The position numbers and the translations under genes are program-made. The notes beneath the pieces were generated by a model. The model was given only the letters and a program-made list of their open reading frames with translations. It did no database searches and was not told the DNA's origin. 64,000 nt of DNA from a virus, in IMG/VR virus record IMGVR_UViG_3300036770_003728, positions 1-64,000 of that record. One strand, 5' to 3'. Shown here one piece after another: positions 49,714 to 59,200 of this stretch; within the stretch, counting starts at the first letter, position 1, and each line of letters starts with the position of its first letter.

Positions 49714-49983
49714 TTATTTTTTGTCTACTGGTTTTTCGCCCGTCAAATATGGTCTCGAGAACCAAAGTTTGAACCATTCAGGTGTACCTGGTTGAATATT
49801 ATGTTCTCGTTCTAACCGTTGTTTTTCCATACCAGTTTTGCTGATGTTTATGCCTGTCATAGATTCAACTCGAGGTTCTACACCGGCAAGACGTTGTAGT
49901 TCACGCAAATCTTGTTCGCTTAAGAAAGCATCAGGGACTTGTTCTTGTGGAACAAAGTCTCCTGATTTAAAGTATTTTTGCAC
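49714..49983 (-). CDS. Small conserved protein next to the terminase (89 aa)
   Basis: An 89-residue protein: LSEQDLRELQRLAGVEPRVE near 21-40 and NIQPGTPEWFKLWFSRPYLT near 62-81. I recall the P-G-T-x-E-W-F-x-L-W-F pattern in small proteins beside gp17 in aquatic T4-like phages. It shares a base with the stop of the 622-residue gene. It may help terminase or prohead docking. The RLAGV motif recurs in the protein encoded after gp17. Confidence 0.7.
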   Translation of the reverse strand: MQKYFKSGDFVPQEQVPDAFLSEQDLRELQRLAGVEPRVESMTGINISKTGMEKQRLEREHNIQPGTPEWFKLWFSRPYLTGEKPVDKK

Positions 49984-51851
49984 TATTGTTGATTTAAATT
50001 TGGGGAAGAAACAGCTCGCTGGAAACCAAACTTCCTTGCGTCATGACTACCAAATGCCATAGATTTATTTTTATTACCACTACTAGGAACATAAGCTACC
50101 GCCTTAGTTCCATTAATATCAAGCATTACTTTAGTAAAATTAGGATCTTTTTCAAATCTCTTATCCAAATCGTACTCTTTAAAATTAACCGCCACCTGCA
50201 TATTTTCTGCACCCGGAAAACCATCGACATCAACATAAAGATTCTGACCTCGAACTGTGTGCCCAATAGTCTTAACTTTAACAGCAGGCAACGAGGCATT
50301 TGCGGCCATTTTTTGCTGCTGTGCTTGTGCGACAGTCGGAAGCGGTGTATCTGGCGCAGCTCGTGCATCTCCGCCCATAGCACCTAGAGCTAGTGCTCCA
50401 CCTAAGGCAGCAGCACCTGCATACTTTTTACCTTTGGCTACCCAATCACGCCAGCCTGCTTCTAATAACGCTTCAGTGGGCCTAATTCCTTTAGACTCTA
50501 GTAAGGCACCAAACTGTCGCTTGAATTCAGCTTCACTTATTTTTTTTTTAGGTGGAGCTTTTTTATCAGCTACGGCCTTTTTCATTGGCTCTTTACGATC
50601 ACCATCTTTATCCATGTCTAGAAAATCTGGCTTGCCACCTTTTTTAGCTTCCGCCACACCTTGCTCTGGCAAATTAGGTTTACGATGTTTTCCATGTGCA
50701 TTTTTTATACTGCCTTTGAGACTGGTTATTTGATCTCTTGATGGAAGACCTTTTCTTGGTCCTCTTGATACTGGTTCACCTGTACCTAGGCGGCCAACTC
50801 CCTTTTCCAATGGATCTAGGCGATCATATTTGTCACCTACACCGCCCATTCTACGCTTTTGCCCCGGATCGTTTTCTGGACGCTCAGGAAAATCGTAGCC
50901 GTATCCGATGTCGTCATAATCGTCGCTGTCCCCGGGTTCTTGGGTATACAATTTGTCTTTGTACTTAGGATCACGCCATTTGGCCACTTCCGCTACATCT
51001 TTGCTGACTTTAAACTCAGCAAGAGCCTCGGTTAACTGTTTTTCTAACGCAGCCAACTCTTGGGCTTCACGCATGTTCATGGGATTGTCGCCACCTGAAA
51101 CCTTAGGGTAACTATTCTTGGGACGATTTAAGTCGTTGCCCTGTTGCATTTGAACTTCAACACCCTGTACTTCAGGTGCTGGTTCATTAGCATAAGCAGC
51201 TTCTTCCATTTCAGCATCATGGCTGGCACTTGCGGGTCCAGCAATACCACTGAGCTTGAGTAACTGTGCTAGTTGTTCAGCAGCTTGACCTTGCGCCGTT
51301 ACGGTTAGACTCTTGCTGCCTGTGCGTGTATCGGTGCTGGCATTGATGTTCATGCCCGACTCTTGTTCTTGCTGACCGCCCATCATTGCTTGATCATAGC
51401 ATTCACCTAGGCGCTCAATGCTTTCATTTTTCTTACTGCGTTTCCAGCTGGTAGCATAAAGCACTTCCATGCCTTTCTTTTTACCATACTGTTTAATAAA
51501 CTTGTCTTTGTTGCTCTTAACCCAATCTTCTTGACCAGGTGCAGCTTTTTCTTTTAATTCGCTTTCTTCGATGGTTTCTTTGTCATCGTCATCTTTTTCT
51601 TCGTCCTCAGACTCTTCTAAGTCATCTTCTTTTTCTTCATCTTTGTCATCGGACTCTTTGACTTGATACTTTTTACCATCGACTTCAAAATCTTTTTTAC
51701 CGGCGGCTTTGGCTTTGGCTAACTCACCAGAGAACTCATTGCCTTCTTGAGTATCTTCTTCGTCTACTTTCTTTTCTTTCTTACTACTTTCAGTGAGAGT
51801 TTGCTTTTTTTCAAGTTGACTCAACGTGGCTAGTATTTTAGCGAAATCCAT
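49983..51851 (-). CDS. Large acidic, proteolysis-prone head core/internal protein (622 aa)
   Basis: A 622-residue protein. Residues 1-105 are dominated by E, D and K (KKEKKVDEED, DDLEESEDEEKDDDDKE); 270-310 an A/E/L helix (AALEKQLTEALAEFKVSKDV); near 420-436 FLDMDKDGDRKEPMKKA is an EF-hand-like D-x-D-x-D-G loop; near 466-476 are LLES and LLEA, sites of gp21 type; then a hydrophobic A/G stretch and a beta-rich end. This composition and the place between gp16 and gp17 suit a scaffold or internal protein cut during head maturation. No enzymatic motif. Confidence 0.65.
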   Translation of the reverse strand: MDFAKILATLSQLEKKQTLTESSKKEKKVDEEDTQEGNEFSGELAKAKAAGKKDFEVDGKKYQVKESDDKDEEKEDDLEESEDEEKDDDDKETIEESELKEKAAPGQEDWVKSNKDKFIKQYGKKKGMEVLYATSWKRSKKNESIERLGECYDQAMMGGQQEQESGMNINASTDTRTGSKSLTVTAQGQAAEQLAQLLKLSGIAGPASASHDAEMEEAAYANEPAPEVQGVEVQMQQGNDLNRPKNSYPKVSGGDNPMNMREAQELAALEKQLTEALAEFKVSKDVAEVAKWRDPKYKDKLYTQEPGDSDDYDDIGYGYDFPERPENDPGQKRRMGGVGDKYDRLDPLEKGVGRLGTGEPVSRGPRKGLPSRDQITSLKGSIKNAHGKHRKPNLPEQGVAEAKKGGKPDFLDMDKDGDRKEPMKKAVADKKAPPKKKISEAEFKRQFGALLESKGIRPTEALLEAGWRDWVAKGKKYAGAAALGGALALGAMGGDARAAPDTPLPTVAQAQQQKMAANASLPAVKVKTIGHTVRGQNLYVDVDGFPGAENMQVAVNFKEYDLDKRFEKDPNFTKVMLDINGTKAVAYVPSSGNKNKSMAFGSHDARKFGFQRAVSSPNLNQQ

Positions 51852-51852
51852 A

Positions 51853-52434
51853 TTATTTTCCTTTGGGACTTGGTTTAGAAATTTTAGTTGAGCCCACCGG
51901 ACTCAAACGACCTTGCGGCATGTCAATTGACTTTGAAGTTTCACCTTTGGCGGCTATGTCATACTTTCTAGTCAAAGTCTGTAGTTCTTTAAGCATACTG
52001 TCAGATCTTTGGTCACCTACTAGGTCTTGTGCGCTTTCTGTTTCTAGATCAGGATTGGTTAATATGCTGCCATCTTTACCTTTAACTGGTTCAGCTGGAC
52101 GATATTCATGTAACATTTCTTCGCGGCGAGTACGTACACAAACTTGTTTAGCAGCAATGCCTGCATGCTCAGCTACAAGATGTCTAATTTGTTCACCAAT
52201 GGTAGGATAAGTTAACTGGACTTCGAAGACCTGAACTTCACATGGCCCCATTCCTAAGAAATCAGCATGTTCTTGCACAGGTAATCTACGCCCTGCACGT
52301 ACTTCAACAACTTTGTACATGGCCAGAGCAGACTCAATTTGCTCACGCAATTTATCAGCTTGACAGTTGGCCACACGAATACTAAATTCGTAGATGGGAT
52401 TAATGTCAGCAAGATATTCTGTAAATGGCTTCAT
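51853..52434 (-). CDS. Conserved head-region protein with capsid-targeting-like N terminus (193 aa)
   Basis: A 193-residue protein starting MKPFTEYLADIN, close to the MKPLTDYLIEA start of the ligase-like gene. Residues 17-110 look like a ferredoxin-like alpha/beta fold (EFSIRVANCQADKLREQIE, VVEVRAGRRLPVQEHADF), and the last 60 residues are polar and disordered (TSKSIDMPQGRLSPVGSTKI). A strong late box and AGGATTG precede it. Probably a structural or internal head protein; the lack of a clear L-x-E site makes cleavage uncertain. Confidence 0.65.
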   Translation of the reverse strand: MKPFTEYLADINPIYEFSIRVANCQADKLREQIESALAMYKVVEVRAGRRLPVQEHADFLGMGPCEVQVFEVQLTYPTIGEQIRHLVAEHAGIAAKQVCVRTRREEMLHEYRPAEPVKGKDGSILTNPDLETESAQDLVGDQRSDSMLKELQTLTRKYDIAAKGETSKSIDMPQGRLSPVGSTKISKPSPKGK

Positions 52435-52456
52435 TTATTACAATCCTAATATGTTA

Positions 52457-52464
52457 TATTTATA
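52457..52464 (-). promoter_or_regulatory. Late promoter TATAAATA
   Basis: A perfect T4-type TATAAATA on the minus strand, 22 bases before ATG 52434 with AGGATTG in between. It would drive the 193-residue protein and the core/internal protein, and perhaps gp17. Confidence 0.75.
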
Positions 52465-52472
52465 TCTTTTGT

Positions 52473-52976
52473 TTACTTTTGTTCTTTGTTAGCTAAGATC
52501 TGTTTTAGTAACTCATTGCGATCTACTACAACTGCATGCCCATCAATTGCACTAACCGGTGACGACTCAGCTGTTTTAGCTGCTGCCTGATCTAACCGCA
52601 GTTTCTTTAATTGTAGGTCAATGGTTTTTAATTTTTTATCTATCTTAGCTTGTTTGGCAGTGATAGCATGCCCTAGTAATACTCCAGCAGTCTGTAGTAT
52701 TTGACCACTGAACCTAGCTTCTACATTCATACCTAAATTCATTAGTTCTTCAAACTTGTCCCGAGCCATGTCACTTAATTCGTCTAGCTCATCATCGGCG
52801 CTGTCTAATTCTCGAACCTGAGGAAGTGCTTGATCTATACGATCAACCAATTCTGTAGCACTAGCTAGTTGTTGATTGCGCTCAGCAAATAATTCTTTGG
52901 GGTCTATTATCTCAGGTGTGGGTTCGCCCTCTGGCATGTCAGGCAAATCAAATAGTTCTTCTAGTCGCTTGGTCAT
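52473..52976 (-). CDS. 16: Small terminase subunit (T4 gp16)
   Basis: A 167-residue protein: an acidic N terminus (EELFDLPDMPEGEPTPE, residues 5-21), a first helix with EQ/LD repeats, RDKFEELMNLGMNVEARFSG near 72-91, then QTAGVLLGHAITAKQAKIDK near 94-113 and a long basic coiled coil. This is the helical core and coiled-coil plan of gp16 (164 residues in T4). It forms a ring that regulates gp17. GCTAAATA lies 5 bases before its ATG, overlapping the gp4 stop. Confidence 0.8.
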   Translation of the reverse strand: MTKRLEELFDLPDMPEGEPTPEIIDPKELFAERNQQLASATELVDRIDQALPQVRELDSADDELDELSDMARDKFEELMNLGMNVEARFSGQILQTAGVLLGHAITAKQAKIDKKLKTIDLQLKKLRLDQAAAKTAESSPVSAIDGHAVVVDRNELLKQILANKEQK

Positions 52977-52981
52977 ACCAC

Positions 52982-52989
52982 TATTTAGC
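52982..52989 (-). promoter_or_regulatory. Candidate late promoter GCTAAATA, 5 bases before gp16 ATG
   Basis: The minus strand reads GCTAAATA, GTGGT, ATG (52976). The spacing equals that at 11082 and 61269. It includes the stop codon of gp4, so coding constraint could produce it by chance. Confidence 0.4.
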
Positions 52990-53422
52990 GACGGCGAGCA
53001 GTGTTGGTATAGATTTGGTCTTCTGTTACTACTCTGAAGCGCATGCCGTACTGTTTACAAAATTCATTGGCAGCAGCCCATTTAGCTAAATTCAATGCCA
53101 CCGCAGCACGATCTCTGGTACTACGAGCTTCATCTAAATTTGTTTCTTTACGTGGCTTAACTTCAATTACTTCTGCATGTTTTTGTTGACTGCGATCTAC
53201 GTAAACCATCATAAAGTCTGGTACATAGATAGTATTACGTCCTGTAAATGGATTGCGATAAGGAACCATAAAAGGTTCACTAGCCCATTGTAGCACACTG
53301 GGATTATTGTCGCAAAACAACATAAAACTAAATTCCCAACTGCTACGATAAGTTGGTTCTTTGCGTCCTACATACTTTTCACGATTTTTTACAGTGTACT
53401 TGCCTTGGGCATACTTGCTCAT
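52985..53422 (-). CDS. 4: Head completion protein (T4 gp4, TnsA-like nuclease fold)
   Basis: A 145-residue protein. YRSSWEFSFMLFCDNN near 25-40 is the opening helix of the gp4/TnsA family with the glutamate, YVPDFMMVYVD near 66-76 the P-D motif and VIEVKPRKE near 84-92 the E-x-K motif of PD-(D/E)XK enzymes. The length matches T4 gp4 (about 150). In T4 it is needed to finish DNA-filled heads before tail joining, possibly by trimming DNA ends. It overlaps the upstream gene by 4 bases. Confidence 0.88.
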   Translation of the reverse strand: MSKYAQGKYTVKNREKYVGRKEPTYRSSWEFSFMLFCDNNPSVLQWASEPFMVPYRNPFTGRNTIYVPDFMMVYVDRSQQKHAEVIEVKPRKETNLDEARSTRDRAAVALNLAKWAAANEFCKQYGMRFRVVTEDQIYTNTARRR

Positions 53423-53796
53423 GGCCTAATTAACCTCGACACATATTTGCTGGTCCTTGGTTTATTGTGTAAACCAAGAAAGCTACTGCCTACACGATTC
53501 AAATTCAAAAACATGGTAATATAAGCCAATGCCTCAGTGTCCTCTAAATTACGTAGACGTTCTATAATTTGCAAAGGATCCGAATTTTGCACTAAGCTGG
53601 TATAGATCACACTACTAGCAAGAAGTTCTGCACTAGCACGATTATTAGTGATTTTTTCAAAATAACCAATTACTATTTCGTTATCTGTACCACTAACAAC
53701 AAATCCAGGTTGATAGTAGTTATTAAAAAATGTCGCTGAACTTGAGGTAAGATCTGATCTTACACTGGTTTTATTGAGGTTACTGGGTATTGCCAT
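53419..53796 (-). CDS. Conserved small virion-region protein (125 aa)
   Basis: A 125-residue protein: FFNNYYQPGFVVSGTDNEIV near 23-42, IGYFEKITNNRASAELLASS near 43-62, then LEDTEALAYITMFLNLNRVG near 83-102. I recall relatives as uncharacterised genes near baseplate or head-completion genes of aquatic T4-like phages. It starts 1 base after the tube-like protein stop and overlaps gp4 by 4 bases. Likely a baseplate or neck component, but without proof. Confidence 0.65.
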   Translation of the reverse strand: MAIPSNLNKTSVRSDLTSSSATFFNNYYQPGFVVSGTDNEIVIGYFEKITNNRASAELLASSVIYTSLVQNSDPLQIIERLRNLEDTEALAYITMFLNLNRVGSSFLGLHNKPRTSKYVSRLIRP

Positions 53797-53797
53797 A

Positions 53798-55456
53798 TCA
53801 TCCTACAAAACGTTGGTTACTTACAGCTTGATTAAGTTGCTGTGTTTGTTCTGCTAATTGCTGACTTTGAGCAGCATATTCTGCTTGATTTTGCGATACA
53901 AGAGAGTTAGTCAACGATATTTGTCCTTGTAAATCCTTAATCACTGCATTCTTATTGTTTTGCCATTCAGTTAAATTAAAGCCTGGGGGAGGTACCATTG
54001 GAGGCGTAGCAGATGCAGCATTAGTTAATCGAGAATTCAAATTAGACAATTGGTTATTTAGAGCTTGTGTCTGCTGCTGAGTAGTATAAAGTTGTGCACT
54101 AGTCTCAGTGACTTGCTGCTGATATATATTAACTAGCTTTTGACTTTCTACAGCATTAGTAAAGGTGTTTATAGTTCGATTCTGTACGCCAGTAGGTCTT
54201 AATCCAGGTTGATTATTAATTAAATTCAAATCTGCACTGGCCTGATCAGGAACCACTGCGCCAGGATTAGCAGGTAGTCTAGAATTAACATTAGTCAAAG
54301 CTGGTACTGAACGTGCTTGTACATTTTGTGCCGGGCGACGCTGAGTGCGAGTCCCACCGCTGCCTACATATGGCAAGGATCCTGCGTTACGAATTCCAGT
54401 GTACTGACTGCTTACTATGCCATCTACACTAGACAACGTTGGCACAGTATATCCTGTACCGTTGTTTTGTTTCATATATTGATTTATGCTGTCAGTAATG
54501 ACTTCACCTGCGGTTTGTTCAATAAACCCGTTTAATTCACTAATAGCAGCACGTTTAACATTCATGTTCCTAGCTGTGTTTGCAGCTCTGGCTGTTTTGA
54601 ATATGGCACTAAGATAATCTTGCTCATTGATATCTGTTAAAATACTTTGACTCATATCTACTAAACCACCAGGACCAAATACACGATGTGTGCCGCCTGC
54701 GGTTACCAATGGGCTAGCTTGTGTATCGTAATGCAGATCAGCGAAACCCGGAGGGTTTCCAAAAGTCACTGACCCGTCGCTGTATAAAACATTTTCAAAT
54801 TCTATTACCATATCATGCTGCATGAGATTGGCATCACCACTGGCTTGATGTTGTCCATGTCTAAACGATTTAATAATAGGATTTAATAAAATGTATTCAC
54901 TGAATCTTTTTTGATGTAGACTATATAATCTCACACTGCGTAGATAAGGTTTATATGTGTCCGAGCGTCTGGTAAAACCAAAATTTCCAGTGGTTTGAGG
55001 TCTATACTTGTATTCTTGACTGTAAGTGGCATTACTGTGATCGCTGTCTCTAAAATAATACCTATAGTAGTCATACCAAAAATTACGAACTACGTTAGCA
55101 CTGTCATCGTGGAACTGTATGCTAATGCTTTCAAACTTAATTTTACTTTGAACTAAATTAGGTCTATTGTAACTATTATAAGTTTTAGTTTCAATGTTAA
55201 ATCTAGGTAAATCTGCTTGCTTGACCATCAAGCCAATTTCGCTTAGACTATTACGATTAATCATACTGAGATTACCAAGATCAGGATTTATGTCAAAGAA
55301 AACATGAAATAGAAATCCTTGCTTGGGTAATAGCCTATAGTTACTATCAACAAATAACCTGGTGGCGTGAGCATAATCACGCATGATATCGTCAATGGCT
55401 ATCTGCTTAAGACTACCAGCAATAGCTTGAATAGCAGGGTCAAATATACTAGGCAT
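53798..55456 (-). CDS. Tail-tube-like baseplate protein with coiled-coil tail (552 aa)
   Basis: A 552-residue protein. Residues about 40-245 have the tube-protein strand pattern (GFLFHVFFDINP, then SLSEIGLMVKQADLPRF, VQSKIKFESISIQFHDD, YRYYFRD), like T4 gp54/gp48, which start the tube on the baseplate. The last 130 residues are a glutamine-rich coiled coil (QQQVTETSAQLYTTQQQTQA). It has its own late promoter and follows a terminator after gp19. The choice between gp48 and gp54 cannot be made here. Confidence 0.65.
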   Translation of the reverse strand: MPSIFDPAIQAIAGSLKQIAIDDIMRDYAHATRLFVDSNYRLLPKQGFLFHVFFDINPDLGNLSMINRNSLSEIGLMVKQADLPRFNIETKTYNSYNRPNLVQSKIKFESISIQFHDDSANVVRNFWYDYYRYYFRDSDHSNATYSQEYKYRPQTTGNFGFTRRSDTYKPYLRSVRLYSLHQKRFSEYILLNPIIKSFRHGQHQASGDANLMQHDMVIEFENVLYSDGSVTFGNPPGFADLHYDTQASPLVTAGGTHRVFGPGGLVDMSQSILTDINEQDYLSAIFKTARAANTARNMNVKRAAISELNGFIEQTAGEVITDSINQYMKQNNGTGYTVPTLSSVDGIVSSQYTGIRNAGSLPYVGSGGTRTQRRPAQNVQARSVPALTNVNSRLPANPGAVVPDQASADLNLINNQPGLRPTGVQNRTINTFTNAVESQKLVNIYQQQVTETSAQLYTTQQQTQALNNQLSNLNSRLTNAASATPPMVPPPGFNLTEWQNNKNAVIKDLQGQISLTNSLVSQNQAEYAAQSQQLAEQTQQLNQAVSNQRFVG

Positions 55457-55474
55457 TAATTGGTCCGTTTATGA

Positions 55475-55482
55475 TATTTATC
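55475..55482 (-). promoter_or_regulatory. Late promoter GATAAATA
   Basis: GATAAATA on the minus strand, 18 bases before ATG 55456, inside a palindrome ATGATAAATATCAT. It lies right behind the terminator of the tube gene. Confidence 0.7.
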
Positions 55483-55484
55483 AT

Positions 55485-55510
55485 AAAAAAAGGGACCCTA
55501 AGGTCCCTTT
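55485..55510 (-). terminator. Rho-independent terminator after tail tube gene
   Basis: Minus sense: AAAGGGACC, TTAG, GGTCCCT, then a run of T. Stem of at least 7 bp; 18 bases after the gp19 stop. Confidence 0.9.
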
Positions 55511-55527
55511 CTACTAGGCCAAACTAT

Positions 55528-56154
55528 TTATAGTGTGACGTTATCGCCTAGCGTACGACCAACGTCCATACCAACACCAAGTGGTTGGCCTGACTCATTG
55601 GTTTGGATAGCATTATCAAAACGCAGTGTAAGCTGAATTGTCACTGGGTCATTGTTAGCATAATTTAGTTCCTGATAGTTGGCTTCTTTGATATAGCAAC
55701 CATACAGCATCCATGTTTCTAATACTGTGGGCTCATACGCACCGTTACCACCATCTAACATTTCGCAACGTGTAACAAACTTATAATCACTACCAGAACT
55801 AGCACTGGCTTGTTCCATAAAGTCAAACTGTTTCTGTAGTTGCTCACCAACGATACGTGTAACATTGCCACCAGCATCGTCACGTATGGTGCAACTTACA
55901 TCGCCCCAGGTGTGCTTGCCAGCAATACGAACCACACTGTTATAAACATGTAGGTCAGTATCAGCAAAACTCAGTGTTGGACGATTGAAGCTGGCAACTT
56001 GTTTAGTTAACTCAACTACGTCTGCACTGACGCCAATGCCTTCAAAACTCACGCGAAAACGATATTGTAATTTGGGCATTAACAAACCTTGTGTGCTGGC
56101 TGTTTGGTTTGTTTTTAGCGGTACTGTAAATCTACTTAGAGAGGCAAGTGCCAT
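55528..56154 (-). CDS. 19: Tail tube protein (T4 gp19)
   Basis: A 208-residue protein. LQYRFRVSFEGIGVSADVVE near 29-48, KQVASFNRPTLSFADTDLHV near 51-70 and VSCTIRDDAGGNVTRIVGEQ near 84-103 follow the tube-subunit beta-barrel plan, and the end carries DPVTIQLTLRFDNAIQ. The length is near T4 gp19 (163), slightly longer. It is a single-gene unit with its own late promoter, AGGAG site and terminator, as expected for a protein needed in hundreds of copies. Confidence 0.9.
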   Translation of the reverse strand: MALASLSRFTVPLKTNQTASTQGLLMPKLQYRFRVSFEGIGVSADVVELTKQVASFNRPTLSFADTDLHVYNSVVRIAGKHTWGDVSCTIRDDAGGNVTRIVGEQLQKQFDFMEQASASSGSDYKFVTRCEMLDGGNGAYEPTVLETWMLYGCYIKEANYQELNYANNDPVTIQLTLRFDNAIQTNESGQPLGVGMDVGRTLGDNVTL

Positions 56155-56178
56155 TTCAATCTCCTAATTCTATAAAGA

Positions 56179-56186
56179 TATTTATC
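56179..56186 (-). promoter_or_regulatory. Late promoter GATAAATA before tail tube gene
   Basis: GATAAATA on the minus strand 24 bases before ATG 56154, with AGGAG between. Confidence 0.75.
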
Positions 56187-56230
56187 ATTTTCGGTCCGAA
56201 ATTTTCAGGCCATTATATACTAGTTTAATC

Positions 56231-56258
56231 AAAAACAGGCACTATAGTGCCTGTTTTT
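56231..56258. terminator. Bidirectional terminator after sheath gene
   Basis: A perfect 28-base palindrome: AAAAACAGGCACTA and its complement, so the stem ends in a T tract on both strands. It lies 18 bases after the sheath stop. Confidence 0.92.
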
Positions 56259-56276
56259 GTCTACCAGCTAGACCAC

Positions 56277-59200
56277 TTATTGTGTTCCTGCTGTTAATGA
56301 ACTACCACTGATTGTACCTGGGTTACGTATACGAATCGGTATGTAAATAAATTCAATTGCACGCATTGGTTCAATTGCTACATCAACATAGAGTTCGTTA
56401 CGAGCAATACGATCGCTGGTATTGTTGGTTTCGTCGCAAACCACAACATAATCATAGATACCACGTTTAGCAATCAAGTCATTGAGTAGACTTTCAACTG
56501 CTTGCTTGACTTGGTCTCTGGTGATCTTGTCATTTGGTTCAAACAAGAACTGCTGAATCGCACCAGTAAACACACTACGCAAGTAGTTAGTTAATCTAGC
56601 TACGTTGATACGATCTAGTGCACTTCCTGATGTATAACGTGTCTTTTGACCATATGCTACGATACCTGTACCTGGCAGACTAGCGATTGGATTGATGCGG
56701 TTTTCATACAGCACATCACGTAGTCCGTTGTTCAGACCAGTTTTAACAAATACATTGCTAACTGGATCGACATATCCAATGCTGTTGACGTTGTCAATAG
56801 CACCACGACGTACACCAGCTGGTGCAAACCATGGATAACTAACTTGGTCACTGTACAAGAATGTACGCAACATCATATGGCTAGCAGGAACAGCAATTTC
56901 ATTACCGTCTAGATCGTTGGTCAATCCTGATGGATAGTAAAGTCCTAGGTAAGCACTACTGGTCAACGCTTCAGTGTCACTGTGCGTGATAAACTCTGTT
57001 GGCTGATTCTTCATTGTCATTGGTGTGTCGCCAATGACAAAACCAGTCTGTCCACGATCATTGTTTAGAGCTACTAGATTTTGTGCTAGCTCAGGGTAAC
57101 CTGGGCAGGTTAGTAGATTAAAGTTATAACCTTCTTCGCGGATATCAGGTACGCTGTCTACTGTGCTCTTAAGTGCTTGTACCACTTCGTTGCGCTGTGC
57201 ACGACGACCCATGTATGGATGATTGTTTACATCAAACGCCACTGTACTGATCCATGTACTCTTTTGAGTCATGGTGTTGCCAGGGAAGGCTAGTTCATTA
57301 AAGTAATCTTTAACAAATTTCTTCACTGTGTAACCACTGCGACGTGTGTTAAACAAAATACTTCCACGTGGATACAGTCTTGCATCTGGACAATCTGGAT
57401 CAATATGGTTACTGGTTAACATAGCAGCAGTATTAGGCATAGTCCCAGTGGTTGGGCTTAGTGAACTACCATTGCTCCAACGTGCATCTGCAAACACAAT
57501 ACCGTTTTGTGTAATACGATCTGCATTGTTGATCAATGTCCAGTCTTGGATTACTTCGTCATAACGCCATAACTTTGGATAGTTTACTAGATCACTACTG
57601 TCTAGCCAAATATCTCCGCTGCGTAATGGGTATGAAGGACCACCACTTTGGTGTTCTGGTTCTGTTGGACTGATAATTACACCATTGACATCAGTCTTGT
57701 CTAGGTCGTAACCGCGAGCATCAGCTGTTAGTGTACGATAACCTACCCAAGTTGTGCCATTGTTTACCATAATATCCACTGCGGTTGGATCACTGTAGTA
57801 CCATAGTGTGCCATTTGCAGGATCTTCAGTTGGTGTTACGTCACTGTAGGTATAAGGCGCTGCATAAAAGTTACTTAACGTTATACTGTTAGAACTGGCT
57901 GGTACTAGTCCAGTGGTTACACCAGGTGTCGCAGTTGAAAATCCAGCTGTGGTTAATGCACTACCAGTAACATGTGTAAACACTATAATACCACCTAATA
58001 GGTGTTTGATAGTGATTGCACCAGTTGATGTTACTTCAGCACTTAGACCAGGAACATTAGCACCCAACACTGCCTGTACGAAATCAGCAGGAGTAGTTCC
58101 ACCTAATGCTACCGGACTGCTGGTAGTAAATGGTGTTTGTCCTGGACGACTTACAGTGATGTTAAAGGTTTCTGTGCCGGCAAATGTAGGGTTGTTTACT
58201 GTACCAGTTACACTAGTAATACCTTTAACACGCTGTGTAAAGATCTTAAAGCCTACATGGTCTGTGGCTCCGCTTACACCAGTTCTATACACACCTCCAC
58301 TGGCAAATGGTTGTGTGATATTAGATGGTGCATAGCGTACAAATACTGTACCCGAATCGATATTGATACCACCGCTCAGGTCTAGACGATCAAGAGCTTC
58401 GTAACCATCCCATAGTGTCGGTGTAGCAAGAGCTCTCCATGAATCACTAAAGGCATTGTAACGCTTGTAGTCAATGTTTACACCACTGCCCTCGGCTGTG
58501 GTCTTGATCCAAACTGACCCTTTTGGATAACCGTCTGCTGAACTAGCAACACGACGGAATGAAGGAATCTGTGTAAACGAACTAAATTGTGCGCTAGCTC
58601 TATTATAGGTCTGAGCATTACTGATCCAAACAGCAGGTGTTGTAGGCGGATTACCGGTCCATGTATAAGTTACACTAGTTCCAGGAATAACCACTTGATC
58701 TCCAACATTGGTGCCGGCCACGCCGGGCTCTGGAGGAAGAATGCCTAGTCTTTGTAAAGGTTTACCAGTGCCATCGTCTAAGATTAATTTGCCATCAGCT
58801 GGAGCAAGAGATCCACCACTCTTGGCTGCGGTTGTTACCTTAAATTGTAAAAATCCAAATTGGTCTGCACTGACAGCAATACCACTAGCTCCACCAAACC
58901 CTGCATCAACAGCAGTTTGAATTGTGCCGGCCAAGCTGGTCATATCTGCTGGGGCAATGGTAATGTTTACTGTAACACCGTTAACAGTAAATGTGCTTGG
59001 TACAGTCATACCACTTAGTAGTGTATTACCTGCGCCTGCTGCATTTTTACTGCTAACTACTACCGGAATATCATTGGCCCAATCTTCCGAACCTAGACGT
59101 ACCCATGCATTAGCACTATTCTTAAACCAAACATTAATTATATCTGTACCTAAAATAGCAGCATAATCACCTTTTAATCCTACACTTTGTGCAGGCTTAG

